This document shows positions 35,905 through 46,031 of a DNA stretch of 64,000 nt, in pieces. Numbering within the stretch: position 1 is the stretch's first letter; the number at the start of each line of letters is the position of its first letter. The stretch covers positions 1 to 64,000 of the forward strand of contig NZ_SWBO01000012.1 of assembly GCF_005116475.1 (NCBI RefSeq), in the 5' to 3' direction. The position numbers and the translations under genes were made by a program. Below the pieces are notes generated by a model. The model saw nothing but the letters and a program-made list of their open reading frames with translations, did not search any database and was not told where the DNA came from. Origin of the DNA: Pedobacter cryotolerans. Lineage in GTDB: Bacteria; Bacteroidota; Bacteroidia; Sphingobacteriales; Sphingobacteriaceae.

Positions 35905-36663
35905 ATGGCTAAAATTGCATTAATTACTGGTGCAACCTCAGGTATAGGCGAGGCTTGTGCACATCTTTTTGCGCAGCAGGGTTATCATCTTATCCTTTTA
36001 GGAAGAAGAGAACATTTATTAGAGAAAATTGCTCATCATTTAGTTGATAAGTATGCTATTGAAGTTAAAAAAATTCAAGCAGATGTAACAGATAAAGAAA
36101 ACATCAACTATGTTTTAGAAACATTGCCAATTAATTGGAAAAATATTGATGTGCTGATTAACAATGCAGGTTTAAGCCAAGGTTTAGACCCAATTGACAA
36201 AGGCGATACCGACGATTGGGATAGAATGATTGATACCAATATTAAGGGTTTATTGTATGTTTCTAAGGTAATTTCTAGTTGGATGGTTGCAGCTAAAAAA
36301 GGTCATATTGTAAACATAGGCTCTATTGCAGGTAAAGAAGTTTATGCCAACGGAAATGTATACTGCGCAACAAAACATGCAGTTGATGCATTAAACAAAG
36401 CGATGAGAATTGATTTATTACCTCACGGGATAAAAGTTACTGGTATACATCCTGGTGCTGTTGAAACAGAATTTTCTATTGTTCGTTTTAAAGGTGATGA
36501 AGGCAGAGCAAAAAAAGTTTATGATGGTTTTGATCCTTTGGTAGCACAAGATATTGCTGAGGCAATTTGGTTTGCAGTTAGTAGACCTGCACATGTAAAC
36601 ATAAATGACATGCTGATTATGCCAACAGCACAAGCGAATGGCTCATTAATAAAAAGAGACTAA
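35905..36663 (+). CDS. Short-chain dehydrogenase/reductase (YdfG-like)
   Basis: A 252-residue classical SDR. Cofactor loop TGATSGIGEA (8-17), NAG motif (INNAGLSQG), catalytic Ser in NIGSIAGKEVY, and YCATKHA with the Tyr-Lys pair. The C-terminal RPAHVNINDMLIMPT is typical of YdfG-type serine or 3-hydroxy acid dehydrogenases. The basic residue pattern after strand 2 (LGRREH) suggests NADP. Substrate not determined. Confidence 0.9.
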   Translation: MAKIALITGATSGIGEACAHLFAQQGYHLILLGRREHLLEKIAHHLVDKYAIEVKKIQADVTDKENINYVLETLPINWKNIDVLINNAGLSQGLDPIDKGDTDDWDRMIDTNIKGLLYVSKVISSWMVAAKKGHIVNIGSIAGKEVYANGNVYCATKHAVDALNKAMRIDLLPHGIKVTGIHPGAVETEFSIVRFKGDEGRAKKVYDGFDPLVAQDIAEAIWFAVSRPAHVNINDMLIMPTAQANGSLIKRD

Positions 36664-36746
36664 GCCCCCTAACCCCCTAAAGGGAGAATAGAAGCTTCAA
36701 CTAATTAATTTTAAATTTAATTTCCCCTTTAGGGGATCAAGGGGTA
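36664..36746. repeat. Inverted repeat of CCCCTAAAGGG type
   Basis: CCCCCTAACCCCCTAAAGGG at 36666 and TTCCCCTTTAGGGGATCAAG further on are inverted arms around an AT-rich centre. A related half unit is at 47936. It spans the gap between the SDR and YqeY-like genes. Confidence 0.55.
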
Positions 36747-37192
36747 TGATTTCAACAACGATAGATCAAGAAATAAAACAAGCCATGTTGGCTAAAGATC
36801 AGGCAAAATTAAGAGGTTTAAGAGCAATAAAAGCTGCCATTCTTTTAGCAAAAACCGAAAAGGGGCATGCTGAAGAATTAGATCAAGACGCAGAAATTAA
36901 AATTTTGCAGAAATTAGTTAAGCAACGAAAAGAATCGGCAACAATTTATAAAGAACAAGGTAGAGAAGATTTACTTTTAGTAGAACAAGAAGAAATTGAT
37001 GTGATTAGTCAGTTTTTGCCTCAGCAACTAGACCAAGCAGCAATAGAAGCTGTAGTGGTTAGAATTATTGCAGAAACTGGTGCAACCTCAATTAAAGAAA
37101 TGGGTAAAATAATGGGCGTTGCTAATAAAGAATTAGCAGGTAAAGCTGATGGAAAATTAATAGGAGAAATTGTTAAAGCTAAGCTTGCCTAG
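36746..37192 (+). CDS. GatB/YqeY domain protein
   Basis: A 148-residue all-helical protein. MISTTIDQEIKQAMLAKD is followed by LRAIKAAILLAKTEKG, then LQKLVKQRKESATIY, and a C-terminal half MGKIMGVANKELAGKADG. This is the YqeY family, related to the tail of the GatB amidotransferase that recognises tRNA. Members are small and of unclear function, often near translation genes. Length is usual. Confidence 0.9.
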   Translation: MISTTIDQEIKQAMLAKDQAKLRGLRAIKAAILLAKTEKGHAEELDQDAEIKILQKLVKQRKESATIYKEQGREDLLLVEQEEIDVISQFLPQQLDQAAIEAVVVRIIAETGATSIKEMGKIMGVANKELAGKADGKLIGEIVKAKLA

Positions 37193-37293
37193 GTGTTTAA
37201 ACATTAGGTTTTCTAAAAAATATTAATAATAATTACCTTAATTAAGTTTACTCTATTAACTTAGTAGCACATACCAAACAGCTTAAATAGAAT

Positions 37294-38058
37294 ATGAAAT
37301 ACGAAGTAATTGAAGAAGAGGGTTTTAAGTATATTGAAGCGGGTGAAGGCGAACCACTTGTATTACTTCATGGTTTAATGGGAGAGTTAAGTAATTGGGA
37401 ACCTGCCATAGATCATTTTAAACAAAATTACCGTGTAATTGTTCCAATATTGCCTATTTACGATCTTCCATTGTTAACTTTAGGTGTAAAAAGCTTATCA
37501 AAATATGTGCTTCGATTTTTAAAGTTTAAAAAATTAAATCAGGTTGTATTAATTGGTAATTCGCTAGGAGGGCATGTTGGTTTGGTATTTACAGCTGCTC
37601 ATCAGCAATTTGTTAAAGCGTTAGTTTTAACAGGAAGTTCTGGTTTATATGAAAATGCTTTTGGCGGTTCTTTCCCAAGAAGAGAAAGTAGAGATTACAT
37701 TAGAGAAAAAGTTGAATATACTTTTTATGATCCCGCTACGGCAACCGATGAGTTAGTAGATGAGGTTTTTAAATCTGTGAATGATCGCTCTCGTGTGATT
37801 AGAATTTTGGCTTTGGCTAAATCTGCCATACGCCATAATATGGCTAAAGAATTGCCAAAAATAACTATTCCGGTTTCATTAATTTGGGGCCGACAAGATA
37901 AAATTACACCACCAGAAGTAGCTGTAGAGTTTCATGAATTGTTACCAAATTCTGAATTGAATTGGGTTGAGGAATGCGGACACGCTCCAATGATGGAAAG
38001 ACCAGAAGTGTTTAACCAATATTTAGATAAATTTTTAAATAGAATTTTGTTGAAATAA
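37294..38058 (+). CDS. Alpha/beta hydrolase
   Basis: A 254-residue cytosolic hydrolase: oxyanion HGLMGE, nucleophile elbow GNSLGGH with Ser, acid in GRQDKITPPE, and catalytic His in EECGHAPMMERP. It is of the MhpC/2-hydroxymuconate hydrolase-like type; the substrate is unknown. Its stop overlaps the start of the CBS gene (TAATG), so translation is coupled and the pair may work together with the downstream nadK. Confidence 0.9.
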   Translation: MKYEVIEEEGFKYIEAGEGEPLVLLHGLMGELSNWEPAIDHFKQNYRVIVPILPIYDLPLLTLGVKSLSKYVLRFLKFKKLNQVVLIGNSLGGHVGLVFTAAHQQFVKALVLTGSSGLYENAFGGSFPRRESRDYIREKVEYTFYDPATATDELVDEVFKSVNDRSRVIRILALAKSAIRHNMAKELPKITIPVSLIWGRQDKITPPEVAVEFHELLPNSELNWVEECGHAPMMERPEVFNQYLDKFLNRILLK

Positions 38059-38720
38059 TGATTGCCGAAGAACTCATATCGAATGTAATACCACCGCTAA
38101 AAACTTCTGACACTGTGCAGAAGGCTTTAGAAAGGATGAGTGAGTTCAAACTTTATCATTTACCTATTGTAAACGAAACTCAGTTTTTAGGTTTAGTTTC
38201 AGAAGAAGAGTTAATTGAAGTTAGAGATCAGCAATTGCCAATAGGTAGCTTATCGTTAACATTATTAAATCCATTTGTTTTTAAAGAAGCGCATATTTAC
38301 GATGTGATTAGGCTTTTTAATCAAATGCGATTGTCTTTGGTACCAGTTTTAGATTTAAATAAAAATTACTTAGGTGTAGTTTCTATCAATAATTTATTGT
38401 CTTATACTGCCGAAACTTATGCTGTAAAAGAGTTTGGTGGCATTATTGTTTTAGAAATTAGCAATAGAAACAATTCTTTGGCGCACATGGCGCAAATAGT
38501 TGAGGCAGATAATGCACAAATTTTATCATCATACGTAAGTTCTTTTCCAGATTCAACTCGGTTAGAAATTACTTTAAAAATTAATAAAAAAGAGCTTTCT
38601 GGTATTATTGCTTCATTTGAGCGATATAATTATGAGGTTAAAGCTGTTTTTAACAATACGCAAAACGATGATGGTTCTACAGATCGATTCAATTCTTTCA
38701 TGAACTATTTAAACGTATAA
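38058..38720 (+). CDS. CBS-domain protein
   Basis: A 220-residue protein with two CBS motifs (about 8-60 and 70-130, FKLYHLPIVNETQFLGLVSE and RLSLVPVLDLNKNYLGVVSI) and a C-terminal ACT-like segment (about 145-215). CBS pairs bind adenine nucleotides. It is the gene just before nadK (8-nt gap), so a nucleotide-sensing role near NAD kinase is plausible but inferred. Confidence 0.85.
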   Translation: MIAEELISNVIPPLKTSDTVQKALERMSEFKLYHLPIVNETQFLGLVSEEELIEVRDQQLPIGSLSLTLLNPFVFKEAHIYDVIRLFNQMRLSLVPVLDLNKNYLGVVSINNLLSYTAETYAVKEFGGIIVLEISNRNNSLAHMAQIVEADNAQILSSYVSSFPDSTRLEITLKINKKELSGIIASFERYNYEVKAVFNNTQNDDGSTDRFNSFMNYLNV

Positions 38721-38728
38721 AATCCCTA

Positions 38729-39610
38729 ATGAAAATAGCAATATACGGAAGAGAATTTAATGACAGTGTTTTACCCTTTGTACAACAGGTTTTTAAAGCA
38801 TTATCATTATATAAAATTGAAGTTGTAGTATATACCAAATTTTATAACTTTTTAAAAAATAAAGTAACACTACCTACAAACATTTCTACCTTTTCTGGTC
38901 ACAAAGAATTATTAACCAAAGGTGATGTTTTGTTAAGCTTAGGTGGCGATGGAACTTTATTAGATACCTTATCGCTGGTAAGAGATTCTCAAATCCCGGT
39001 TATCGGTATAAACTTTGGGCGTTTAGGTTTTCTGGCAAGTATCAATAAAAATGAAATTGATACCGCAATTAGTGCTTTAGTAAAAGGCGAATATTCATTA
39101 GATAAAAGAGGTATTCTTAATTTAGAATCTCAAAATAATTTATTTGGTGATGAAAACTTCGCTTTAAACGATATTACAATTCACAGAAGAGATAACTCTG
39201 CCATGATGATTATTCATGCTTACATGAATGGCGAATTTGTAAACTCTTATTGGGCCGATGGATTAATTATCGCTACACCAACAGGTTCTACAGCTTATTC
39301 GCTTAGTTGTGGCGGGCCGATTATCTTACCAAATGCACAAAGTTTTGTAATTACACCAATAGCACCTCACAATCTTAATGTAAGGCCAATTATAGTGCCT
39401 GATGATGTAGAATTAACTTTTGAAATTGAAGCAAGAAGTACAAAGTTTTTGGTTTCATGCGATTCGAGAACAGAAACTGTAGATAGATCTGTTAAAATTA
39501 CCATCAATAAAGCTAAATTTAATGTAAATCTGATCCGTTTAAATAATGAAACTTATTTAACTACGTTAAGGAATAAATTACTTTGGGGCATAGATACCCG
39601 CAACTACTAA
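38729..39610 (+). CDS. nadK: NAD kinase
   Basis: A 293-residue kinase making NADP from NAD. Signature GGDGTLLDTL (about 72-81), then NFGRLGFLA, then PTGSTAYSLSCGGPI. Length fits. It starts 8 nt after the CBS gene and ends 1 nt before the DUF6089 gene. Confidence 0.96.
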   Translation: MKIAIYGREFNDSVLPFVQQVFKALSLYKIEVVVYTKFYNFLKNKVTLPTNISTFSGHKELLTKGDVLLSLGGDGTLLDTLSLVRDSQIPVIGINFGRLGFLASINKNEIDTAISALVKGEYSLDKRGILNLESQNNLFGDENFALNDITIHRRDNSAMMIIHAYMNGEFVNSYWADGLIIATPTGSTAYSLSCGGPIILPNAQSFVITPIAPHNLNVRPIIVPDDVELTFEIEARSTKFLVSCDSRTETVDRSVKITINKAKFNVNLIRLNNETYLTTLRNKLLWGIDTRNY

Positions 39611-39611
39611 A

Positions 39612-40412
39612 ATGCGCTATATTAAAATCATCAAATTCTTTTTGCTCTCCATTTTAATTTCAAATATCTCATTTGCACAACAAATAGAATTGGGTCTAAA
39701 TGCTGGTGGCGCATCATATATGGGCGATTTAAATCAATACAATCCTGTTAAGATTACGGGGTTATCAGCTGGTGCTTTTGTTAAAGTAAACTTCGATCCG
39801 TATTGGGCAGTGGGCTTGCATTACAACTATGGCAAGGTTAAAGGAGCAGATTCGCTTTCTAAATTTGCTCAAGAAAGAGATCGGAATTTAAGTTTTTACA
39901 CTCCATTAAATGAAGTAAGTTTATTACTCCATTTTAATTTTTTCGATTTATTTTCTCCGGCAGCAAAAAAACGATTATCACCATATCTGTTTGCAGGTGT
40001 TGGTATTTTAAATTATGAACCAAAAACTAAATACCAAGGTGAAGAATATTTATTGCGTTTATATAATACCGAAGGACAAACAGAAAATTATAAAAAATTT
40101 ACAGTTACCATTCCCTTTGGTGGCGGTGTAAAATATCGATATACTGAACATTTAACCATTTTTGGACAAGCAGGCTTTAGAAGTCCGTTAACAGATTATA
40201 TTGATGATGTAAGTGGCGTTTATGCCAACAGAAATTCGTGGCCAAATGGTGGCTTAGGGCCTGTTTTATCTGATAGATCAGGAGAAAAAACAGGAGTGTA
40301 TTTAGGTGATCCGGGTACGCAACGAGGCGATTTTAGAAAAAGAGATCATTACATGTTTGTAGGTATTGGTATATCTTATACCTTTGTGAGCCAAAAATGT
40401 TTTACTTTTTAA
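39612..40412 (+). CDS. DUF6089-type outer membrane beta-barrel protein
   Basis: A 266-residue protein with a signal peptide (cleaved after SFAQ) and repeated amphipathic strands. The start IELGLNAGGASYMGDLNQYN and the block RLSPYLFAGVGILNYEP are typical of the DUF6089 family in Bacteroidota. Its constant position between nadK and uppS suggests a role in envelope assembly; no activity is known to me. Confidence 0.78.
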   Translation: MRYIKIIKFFLLSILISNISFAQQIELGLNAGGASYMGDLNQYNPVKITGLSAGAFVKVNFDPYWAVGLHYNYGKVKGADSLSKFAQERDRNLSFYTPLNEVSLLLHFNFFDLFSPAAKKRLSPYLFAGVGILNYEPKTKYQGEEYLLRLYNTEGQTENYKKFTVTIPFGGGVKYRYTEHLTIFGQAGFRSPLTDYIDDVSGVYANRNSWPNGGLGPVLSDRSGEKTGVYLGDPGTQRGDFRKRDHYMFVGIGISYTFVSQKCFTF

Positions 40413-40431
40413 GACAGTAGATAGGGCAGAA

Positions 40432-41172
40432 ATGGGATTTAAAGAACAATTAGATATTAATCGCTTACCAGAACACATTGCCATAATTATGGATGGTAAC
40501 GGCAGATGGGCAAAAAATCAGGGTAAGTTTAGAGTTTTTGGGCACGAAAGTGGTGTTTTATCTGTAAAAGACATTGTAGAAGGTTGTGTAGATATTGGGA
40601 TTAAATATTTAACGGTATATGCGTTTTCTACAGAGAATTGGAATCGACCAATTGAAGAAGTAAACGCTTTGATGGAGCTTTTAATATCAACCATTAATGA
40701 GCAGGCCGAAACGCTAAATAAAAATAACGTAAGGTTAAATGCCATCGGCGATTTAAAATCCTTGCCACAAAAATGCATTGACGATTTAGCCAATGTAATG
40801 GAGGTAACTAGTAAAAATAGTCGCTGTACATTAACCCTTGCTTTAAGTTACAGCGCCAAATGGGAAATTCTATCGGCAACCAAAAAAATTGCTGAACAAG
40901 TTAAAGAAGGTAAATTGAATTTAGATGAGATTAGCGAAGAACTTTTTAACGCTCAATTAACCACCTCAAATATTCCCGATCCCGAATTAATGATACGTAC
41001 CAGCGGCGAGCACAGAATTAGTAATTTTTTGCTTTGGCAAATGGCGTACACCGAATTATATTTTACCGAAACCCTTTGGCCAGATTTTAGAAGAGAAGAT
41101 CTTTTTGAGGCTATTGTAGATTACCAGAAACGCGAACGACGCTTTGGAAAAATTAGTGAACAACTGAACTAA
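40432..41172 (+). CDS. uppS: Isoprenyl transferase (undecaprenyl diphosphate synthase)
   Basis: A 246-residue cis-prenyltransferase making the lipid carrier for wall synthesis. The catalytic AIIMDGNGRWAK has D21; YAFSTENWNRP and the C-terminal LMIRTSGEHRISNFLLWQMA (20 residues) with FTETLWPDF are conserved. It precedes bamA, an order seen widely in bacteria. Confidence 0.97.
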   Translation: MGFKEQLDINRLPEHIAIIMDGNGRWAKNQGKFRVFGHESGVLSVKDIVEGCVDIGIKYLTVYAFSTENWNRPIEEVNALMELLISTINEQAETLNKNNVRLNAIGDLKSLPQKCIDDLANVMEVTSKNSRCTLTLALSYSAKWEILSATKKIAEQVKEGKLNLDEISEELFNAQLTTSNIPDPELMIRTSGEHRISNFLLWQMAYTELYFTETLWPDFRREDLFEAIVDYQKRERRFGKISEQLN

Positions 41173-41235
41173 TTTTAACTTTAACACTTTTTAACATGTG
41201 TTTAAATTAACTTAGCAACGTTTTTTAGATTGTAA

Positions 41236-43776
41236 ATGAAAAGAATATACCAACTTATATTTTTGTTATTGATTGGCTTTCCAACAATAGCTCAAATTCG
41301 TAATCAGCCTCAACAGGCAACTCCTTCGTTAAAAGTAAATGGACTAAACCTCGACTACTTTGCTCCAAAAGAATATACCATTGGCGGTACAACTTTATCG
41401 GGTACGCAGTACTTAGATAAAGAAGTAATCATTACACTTTCTAAATTAACAAAAGGTGAAACTGTTATCCTTCCCGGCGAGGCAACCACTAATGCTATTA
41501 AAAACCTTTGGGCTCAAGGATTGTTTGATGATATTCAATTAAATGTTACTAAACTAATTGGTGATACCGTTTATTTTGATATTCTGGTAGTAGAACGTCC
41601 GCGTTTAACTTCTTTTGAATTTACGGGCATTAGTAAATCACAAAAAACGGATATATCAGAAAAACTTGCCGATAAAGCAGGTAAAACGATCATCAACGAT
41701 AATTTATACAATACCACCCGAACAATTATCAGTAAATATTTATTAGATAAAGGTTATTTCTACACCAAAATAGATTTTGAATCTAAAAAAGATCCAAACC
41801 AAGAAAACAGTGTAATTTTACAGGTTAACATTGATAAAGGTAAACGTGTTAAAGTTCAAGAAATTAAGTTTACTGGTAATTCTGTTTTTAAATCGGCTAA
41901 ACTTAGAAAATTTTTGAAAAAAACTAAACAAAGAGCTTTTTACAAAGTTTTTGGTAGCGGTAAATTCAATAAAGAAAAATACGAAGAAGATAAGTTGGCG
42001 CTAGTAGCAAAAATGCAAGAGAGAGGTTACAGAGATGCAGCCATTTTAAAAGATAGCATTTACCGTTACAATGATAAAACTGTAGGTATACAAATTGATT
42101 TGTACGAAGGACCCAAATATTATTTTGGTGATATTACCTGGGTTGGAAATGCAAAGTACGCTACAGAATATCTTAAAAAGGTTTTTGGTATAGAAAAAGG
42201 AGAATTATTTAGTGAAGAAAAGTTAGAGAAAAAATTGCGTGGTAGTGCCAATGGCGATGATGTTTCTAGTGTTTACCTTAATGATGGTTATTTAACTTTT
42301 AACATAGATCCGGTACAAACCAGAATACATGGTGATACGGTTGATGTTGAAATGCGCATGTACGAAGGGCCTCAGTTTACCAATAATAAAATTACCATCA
42401 AAGGCAATACCATAACAAACGATAAGGTAGTTGTACGTGAGATTCAAATGAAACCTGGTGATAAGTTCTCTAAAGAGCAACTGGTGCAAAGTGTACGTAG
42501 AATTGGTGCATTAGGTAATTTTGATGAATCTAAGACTAATCCTATTCCTAAACCAAATGCAGATGGTACGGTTGATATTGAGTTTAATGTAGAAGAGAAA
42601 CCTTCAGATCAGATAGAATTATCTGGTGGTTTTGGTGGTGGCCGTGTTATTGGTACATTAGGTTTAACTTTTAACAACTTCTCGTTAAAAAATATATTCA
42701 ACGGCGAGGCTTATAGACCATTGCCAAAAGGTGATGGACAGAAACTAAGTTTACGTGGACAAACGAATGGTAAATTTTATCAATCTTATAGTTTCTCATT
42801 TTCTGAGCCTTGGTTAGGTGGTAAAAAACCTGTTAGTTTTGGCTTAAGTGCATTTACTTCCTTACAGTCTAATGGTATTGATGCAAGCAATGCACAGTTT
42901 CAAAAAATTCGTTTAAACGGGGTTTCAATAAGTTTAGGTAGAAGATTGAAGTGGCCAGATAACTGGTTCTCATTAACTCACAGTGTTAATTTAAACCAAT
43001 ACATATTAAATAATTACCCTGGGTTTTTATTTAGTACGGGAACATCTTACAACTTAAACTTGACGCAAGAAATAGCAAGAGATTCAAGAAATCATAATAT
43101 TTTCCCAACAGGTGGTGCTTACATTAGGTTTACTATACAAGCTACTCCACCTTACTCATTGTTAAACAATGTTAACTACTCTACCGCATCAGATTTACAA
43201 CGTTATAAATTTACAGAATACCATAAATGGAAATTCGAATCGCAATGGTTCACAAACGTAGTGGGTAAGTTGGTGTTTAAAGCACAAGCTCAATTTGGGT
43301 TCTTGGGTAGTTACAATAGTGCTGTTGGTCAATCTGCTTTCGAAAGATTTAAATTAGGAGGAGATGGGATGCAAGGTTTCGACTTTTTACAAGGATCTGA
43401 GCTAATCGCAATGCGTGGTTATTCAAATAACTCAGTTATACCGGTAGGTGCAAACCCAACCATTGCACAAAACTCTGGTAGCCCAATATTTAATAAATAT
43501 GTAATGGAATTACGTTATCCAGTAATTAGCTCGCAACAAGCAACTGCATTTATGACAGTTTTTGCCGAAGGTGGTAACACTTGGGATAAGTTTAGCGATT
43601 TTAATCCGTTTAATATCAGAAGATCTGTTGGTGTTGGTGCAAAAATATTTTTACCGATATTTGGATTGTTAGGTATTGATTATGGTTATGGTTTTGATAG
43701 AATTCCAGGCGTTCCAGATGCAAACAAAGGTCAATTCCACTTTAGTATAGCACAACAAATGGGAGGATTTAATTAA
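41236..43776 (+). CDS. bamA: Outer membrane protein assembly factor BamA
   Basis: An 846-residue Omp85 protein that inserts barrels in the outer membrane. Signal peptide (cleaved after TIAQ), five POTRA repeats (about 90-450), and a C-terminal 16-strand barrel (about 460-846). The insertion-loop VRGF-like motif is seen as MRGYSNNSV in a variant form, and the last residue is part of a terminal hydrophobic strand (FSIAQQMGGF). The N-terminal extension between signal and POTRA1 is family-typical for Bacteroidota. Confidence 0.95.
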   Translation: MKRIYQLIFLLLIGFPTIAQIRNQPQQATPSLKVNGLNLDYFAPKEYTIGGTTLSGTQYLDKEVIITLSKLTKGETVILPGEATTNAIKNLWAQGLFDDIQLNVTKLIGDTVYFDILVVERPRLTSFEFTGISKSQKTDISEKLADKAGKTIINDNLYNTTRTIISKYLLDKGYFYTKIDFESKKDPNQENSVILQVNIDKGKRVKVQEIKFTGNSVFKSAKLRKFLKKTKQRAFYKVFGSGKFNKEKYEEDKLALVAKMQERGYRDAAILKDSIYRYNDKTVGIQIDLYEGPKYYFGDITWVGNAKYATEYLKKVFGIEKGELFSEEKLEKKLRGSANGDDVSSVYLNDGYLTFNIDPVQTRIHGDTVDVEMRMYEGPQFTNNKITIKGNTITNDKVVVREIQMKPGDKFSKEQLVQSVRRIGALGNFDESKTNPIPKPNADGTVDIEFNVEEKPSDQIELSGGFGGGRVIGTLGLTFNNFSLKNIFNGEAYRPLPKGDGQKLSLRGQTNGKFYQSYSFSFSEPWLGGKKPVSFGLSAFTSLQSNGIDASNAQFQKIRLNGVSISLGRRLKWPDNWFSLTHSVNLNQYILNNYPGFLFSTGTSYNLNLTQEIARDSRNHNIFPTGGAYIRFTIQATPPYSLLNNVNYSTASDLQRYKFTEYHKWKFESQWFTNVVGKLVFKAQAQFGFLGSYNSAVGQSAFERFKLGGDGMQGFDFLQGSELIAMRGYSNNSVIPVGANPTIAQNSGSPIFNKYVMELRYPVISSQQATAFMTVFAEGGNTWDKFSDFNPFNIRRSVGVGAKIFLPIFGLLGIDYGYGFDRIPGVPDANKGQFHFSIAQQMGGFN

Positions 43777-43865
43777 GGTTGTAACACATATAGTTTATCA
43801 TTATTTAAAAATGGCATAGTTTTTAGCTAACTAAATGTAATCAACTATAAAAACACAACACACCA

Positions 43866-44396
43866 ATGAAAAAATTAATATTAGCCAGCTTTTTGCTTCT
43901 AATGGGTTTAGGGGCTTCAGCACAAAAATTTGCTTACGTAGATACAGAGTATATTCTTAAGCATTTACCAGATTATAAAGCCGCAAACAGCCAATTAGAT
44001 GGTTTATCTGCTCAGTATCAAAAACAGATTGATGATAGTTTTGTACAAATAGATAAAATGTACAAAGCTTACCAAGCAGATCAGGTTTTACTAACGGATG
44101 ACATGCGCAAACGCAGAGAAAACGATATTATTGAAAGCGAAAAAAAGGCAAAAGAAATGCAACGCCAGAAATTCGGACCAGAAGGTGAACTTTTTCAAAT
44201 GCGAGTTAAATTATTAAAACCAATACAGGAAAAAGTTTCTACAGTTATTGGCGAAACTGCAAAAAATAAATTCATAGATTTCGTTTTCGATAAAAGCAGC
44301 GAATCTACCATGATGATTTATGCAAGTGCCAATTACGATATCAGCAATGATGTTATTGTTAGGTTAGGTTACAAACCTGGTACGCTTGTTAAATAA
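43866..44396 (+). CDS. OmpH/Skp periplasmic chaperone, first copy
   Basis: A 176-residue Skp-like holdase for outer membrane proteins. Signal peptide (cleaved after ASAQ), start KFAYVDTEYILKHLPDYKAA, then a long charged coiled coil (50-110) and a return strand (KFIDFVFDKSS). It lies directly after bamA and before a second copy, the usual arrangement. Confidence 0.92.
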   Translation: MKKLILASFLLLMGLGASAQKFAYVDTEYILKHLPDYKAANSQLDGLSAQYQKQIDDSFVQIDKMYKAYQADQVLLTDDMRKRRENDIIESEKKAKEMQRQKFGPEGELFQMRVKLLKPIQEKVSTVIGETAKNKFIDFVFDKSSESTMMIYASANYDISNDVIVRLGYKPGTLVK

Positions 44397-44446
44397 ACAA
44401 ACAACACACAAATAGATTATAAAACAATTATTAAGTAAAATAGAAA

Positions 44447-45031
44447 ATGAGAAAGTTAATTAACGTATTATTTGTAGCAGCTGGATTATTAATTACTAGC
44501 ACTGCTGCAAATGCACAACAAAAATTCGGTCACTTAAACTCTGATGAGATTTATGCAACAATGCCAGAAGCTAAGGCAGCACAAACTACTTTAGAAAATT
44601 TGGCTAAAACAAAACAAGGTGAAATTGATAAAATGATCACTGAATATCAAGCTAAATATAAAGCAGCTATTGATAAAGAGAAAACATTAAGTGAAGCAAA
44701 CAAAGAAGCTGTTGGTAAAGAATTACAAGCGGCTCAAGTTGAGTTAGGCGATCTTCAAAAAAGAATTGAGGATGCTCGTACCAAAGCTACTACTGATGTA
44801 CAAGCAGAACAAGGAAAATTATATCCTCCAATTAACCAAAAATTATCTACAGCAATGGGTGTAGTTGCTAAAGAAAAAGGTTTGGCTTATGTTTTTGATA
44901 TTTCTGCTTCTGCAGGTTTCAATAACTTAATTTATTTTGATGGTGGCGAAGATATTACTGCTGCGGTTAAAACCAAATTGGGTATTTCAGCAAGTGCTAA
45001 ACCAGCTGCAACTCCAATTAAAAAACCATAA
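44447..45031 (+). CDS. OmpH/Skp periplasmic chaperone, second copy
   Basis: A 194-residue paralog of the preceding gene with a signal peptide (cleaved after ANAQ), KFGHLNSDEIYATMPEAKAA, and a coiled-coil region rich in K, E and Q (about 55-125). The last 20 residues are an Ala/Pro/Lys-rich tail. Gene duplication next to bamA is common in this phylum. Confidence 0.92.
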   Translation: MRKLINVLFVAAGLLITSTAANAQQKFGHLNSDEIYATMPEAKAAQTTLENLAKTKQGEIDKMITEYQAKYKAAIDKEKTLSEANKEAVGKELQAAQVELGDLQKRIEDARTKATTDVQAEQGKLYPPINQKLSTAMGVVAKEKGLAYVFDISASAGFNNLIYFDGGEDITAAVKTKLGISASAKPAATPIKKP

Positions 45032-45092
45032 TTAAGGTTTAAAATAATTATCTTAGCGGAATAAGGTTTAAATATCTTATTCCGTTTTTTTT

Positions 45093-45917
45093 ATGGATAA
45101 ATTATCAATTGGTGTTTTCGATTCGGGCTTTGGTGGCTTAACAGTTTTTAAATCTATTGCTGAAAAATTACCACAGTATAATTATATTTATTTAGGTGAT
45201 AATGCCCGTTCGCCATACGGCGATCATTCTTTCGAAACCGTATATCAATATACATTAGAGTGTGTAGAATGGCTTTTTGCAAAAGGTTGTCCTTTAGTTA
45301 TTTTGGCATGTAACACAGCATCTGCTAAAGCATTAAGAAATATACAGCAATTAGATTTGCCTAAAAAATATCCAAATCATCGCGTTTTAGGTGTAATTAG
45401 ACCAACAGCAGAAGTAATAGGTGAGTACACCAAATCGCAAAATGTTGGCGTAATGGGCACACGTGGTACCGTAAATTCAAATTCTTATCCAATCGAGATT
45501 AATCACTTCTTTCCTTCGGTTAAAGTGCATCAGCAAGCCTGCCCAATGTGGGTGCCTATTATCGAGAATAATGAGCACGAAAATGATGGTGCTGATTATT
45601 TTGTAGATCAATACATCAAAGAATTGTTAAATCAATCTGCTGAAATTGATTGTGTGCTTTTAGCTTGCACACATTATCCATTGCTTATTCCTAAGCTCAA
45701 AAAATATCTACCAAACCATATTAATTTATTAGCACAGGGTGATATTGTAGCAAATAGCTTAGCAGATTATTTACTTAGGCATCCAGCAATAGAAAACCAA
45801 TTGGCTAAAAATTCCAATCACGAGTTTTATACATCTGGAGATGTGAATGCTTTTAATCAACATGCCTCTGTTTTTTTGGGTAAAAGCATTGGTGCAAAAG
45901 CGATGGTAAAAGGCTAA
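45093..45917 (+). CDS. murI: Glutamate racemase
   Basis: A 274-residue cofactor-free racemase that makes D-glutamate for peptidoglycan. Motifs: IGVFDSGFGGLTV, LACNTAS (first catalytic Cys) and LLACTHYPLL (second catalytic Cys). It closes the conserved envelope gene run. Confidence 0.97.
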   Translation: MDKLSIGVFDSGFGGLTVFKSIAEKLPQYNYIYLGDNARSPYGDHSFETVYQYTLECVEWLFAKGCPLVILACNTASAKALRNIQQLDLPKKYPNHRVLGVIRPTAEVIGEYTKSQNVGVMGTRGTVNSNSYPIEINHFFPSVKVHQQACPMWVPIIENNEHENDGADYFVDQYIKELLNQSAEIDCVLLACTHYPLLIPKLKKYLPNHINLLAQGDIVANSLADYLLRHPAIENQLAKNSNHEFYTSGDVNAFNQHASVFLGKSIGAKAMVKG

Positions 45918-46004
45918 ATTCTCATTCTTAAATGATTAGCATTTAAATTACCTTACTGTGTAAAATCGTTTCATTTTTGGTTAGGTTTTAAAAGTTTAAA
46001 AGGT

Positions 46005-46012
46005 TAATTTTG
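46005..46012 (+). promoter_or_regulatory. purF -7 box
   Basis: TAATTTTG is a perfect TAnnTTTG box 19 nt before the ATG at 46032. Confidence 0.5.
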
Positions 46013-46031
46013 CGGCTCAATCATCAATTCA

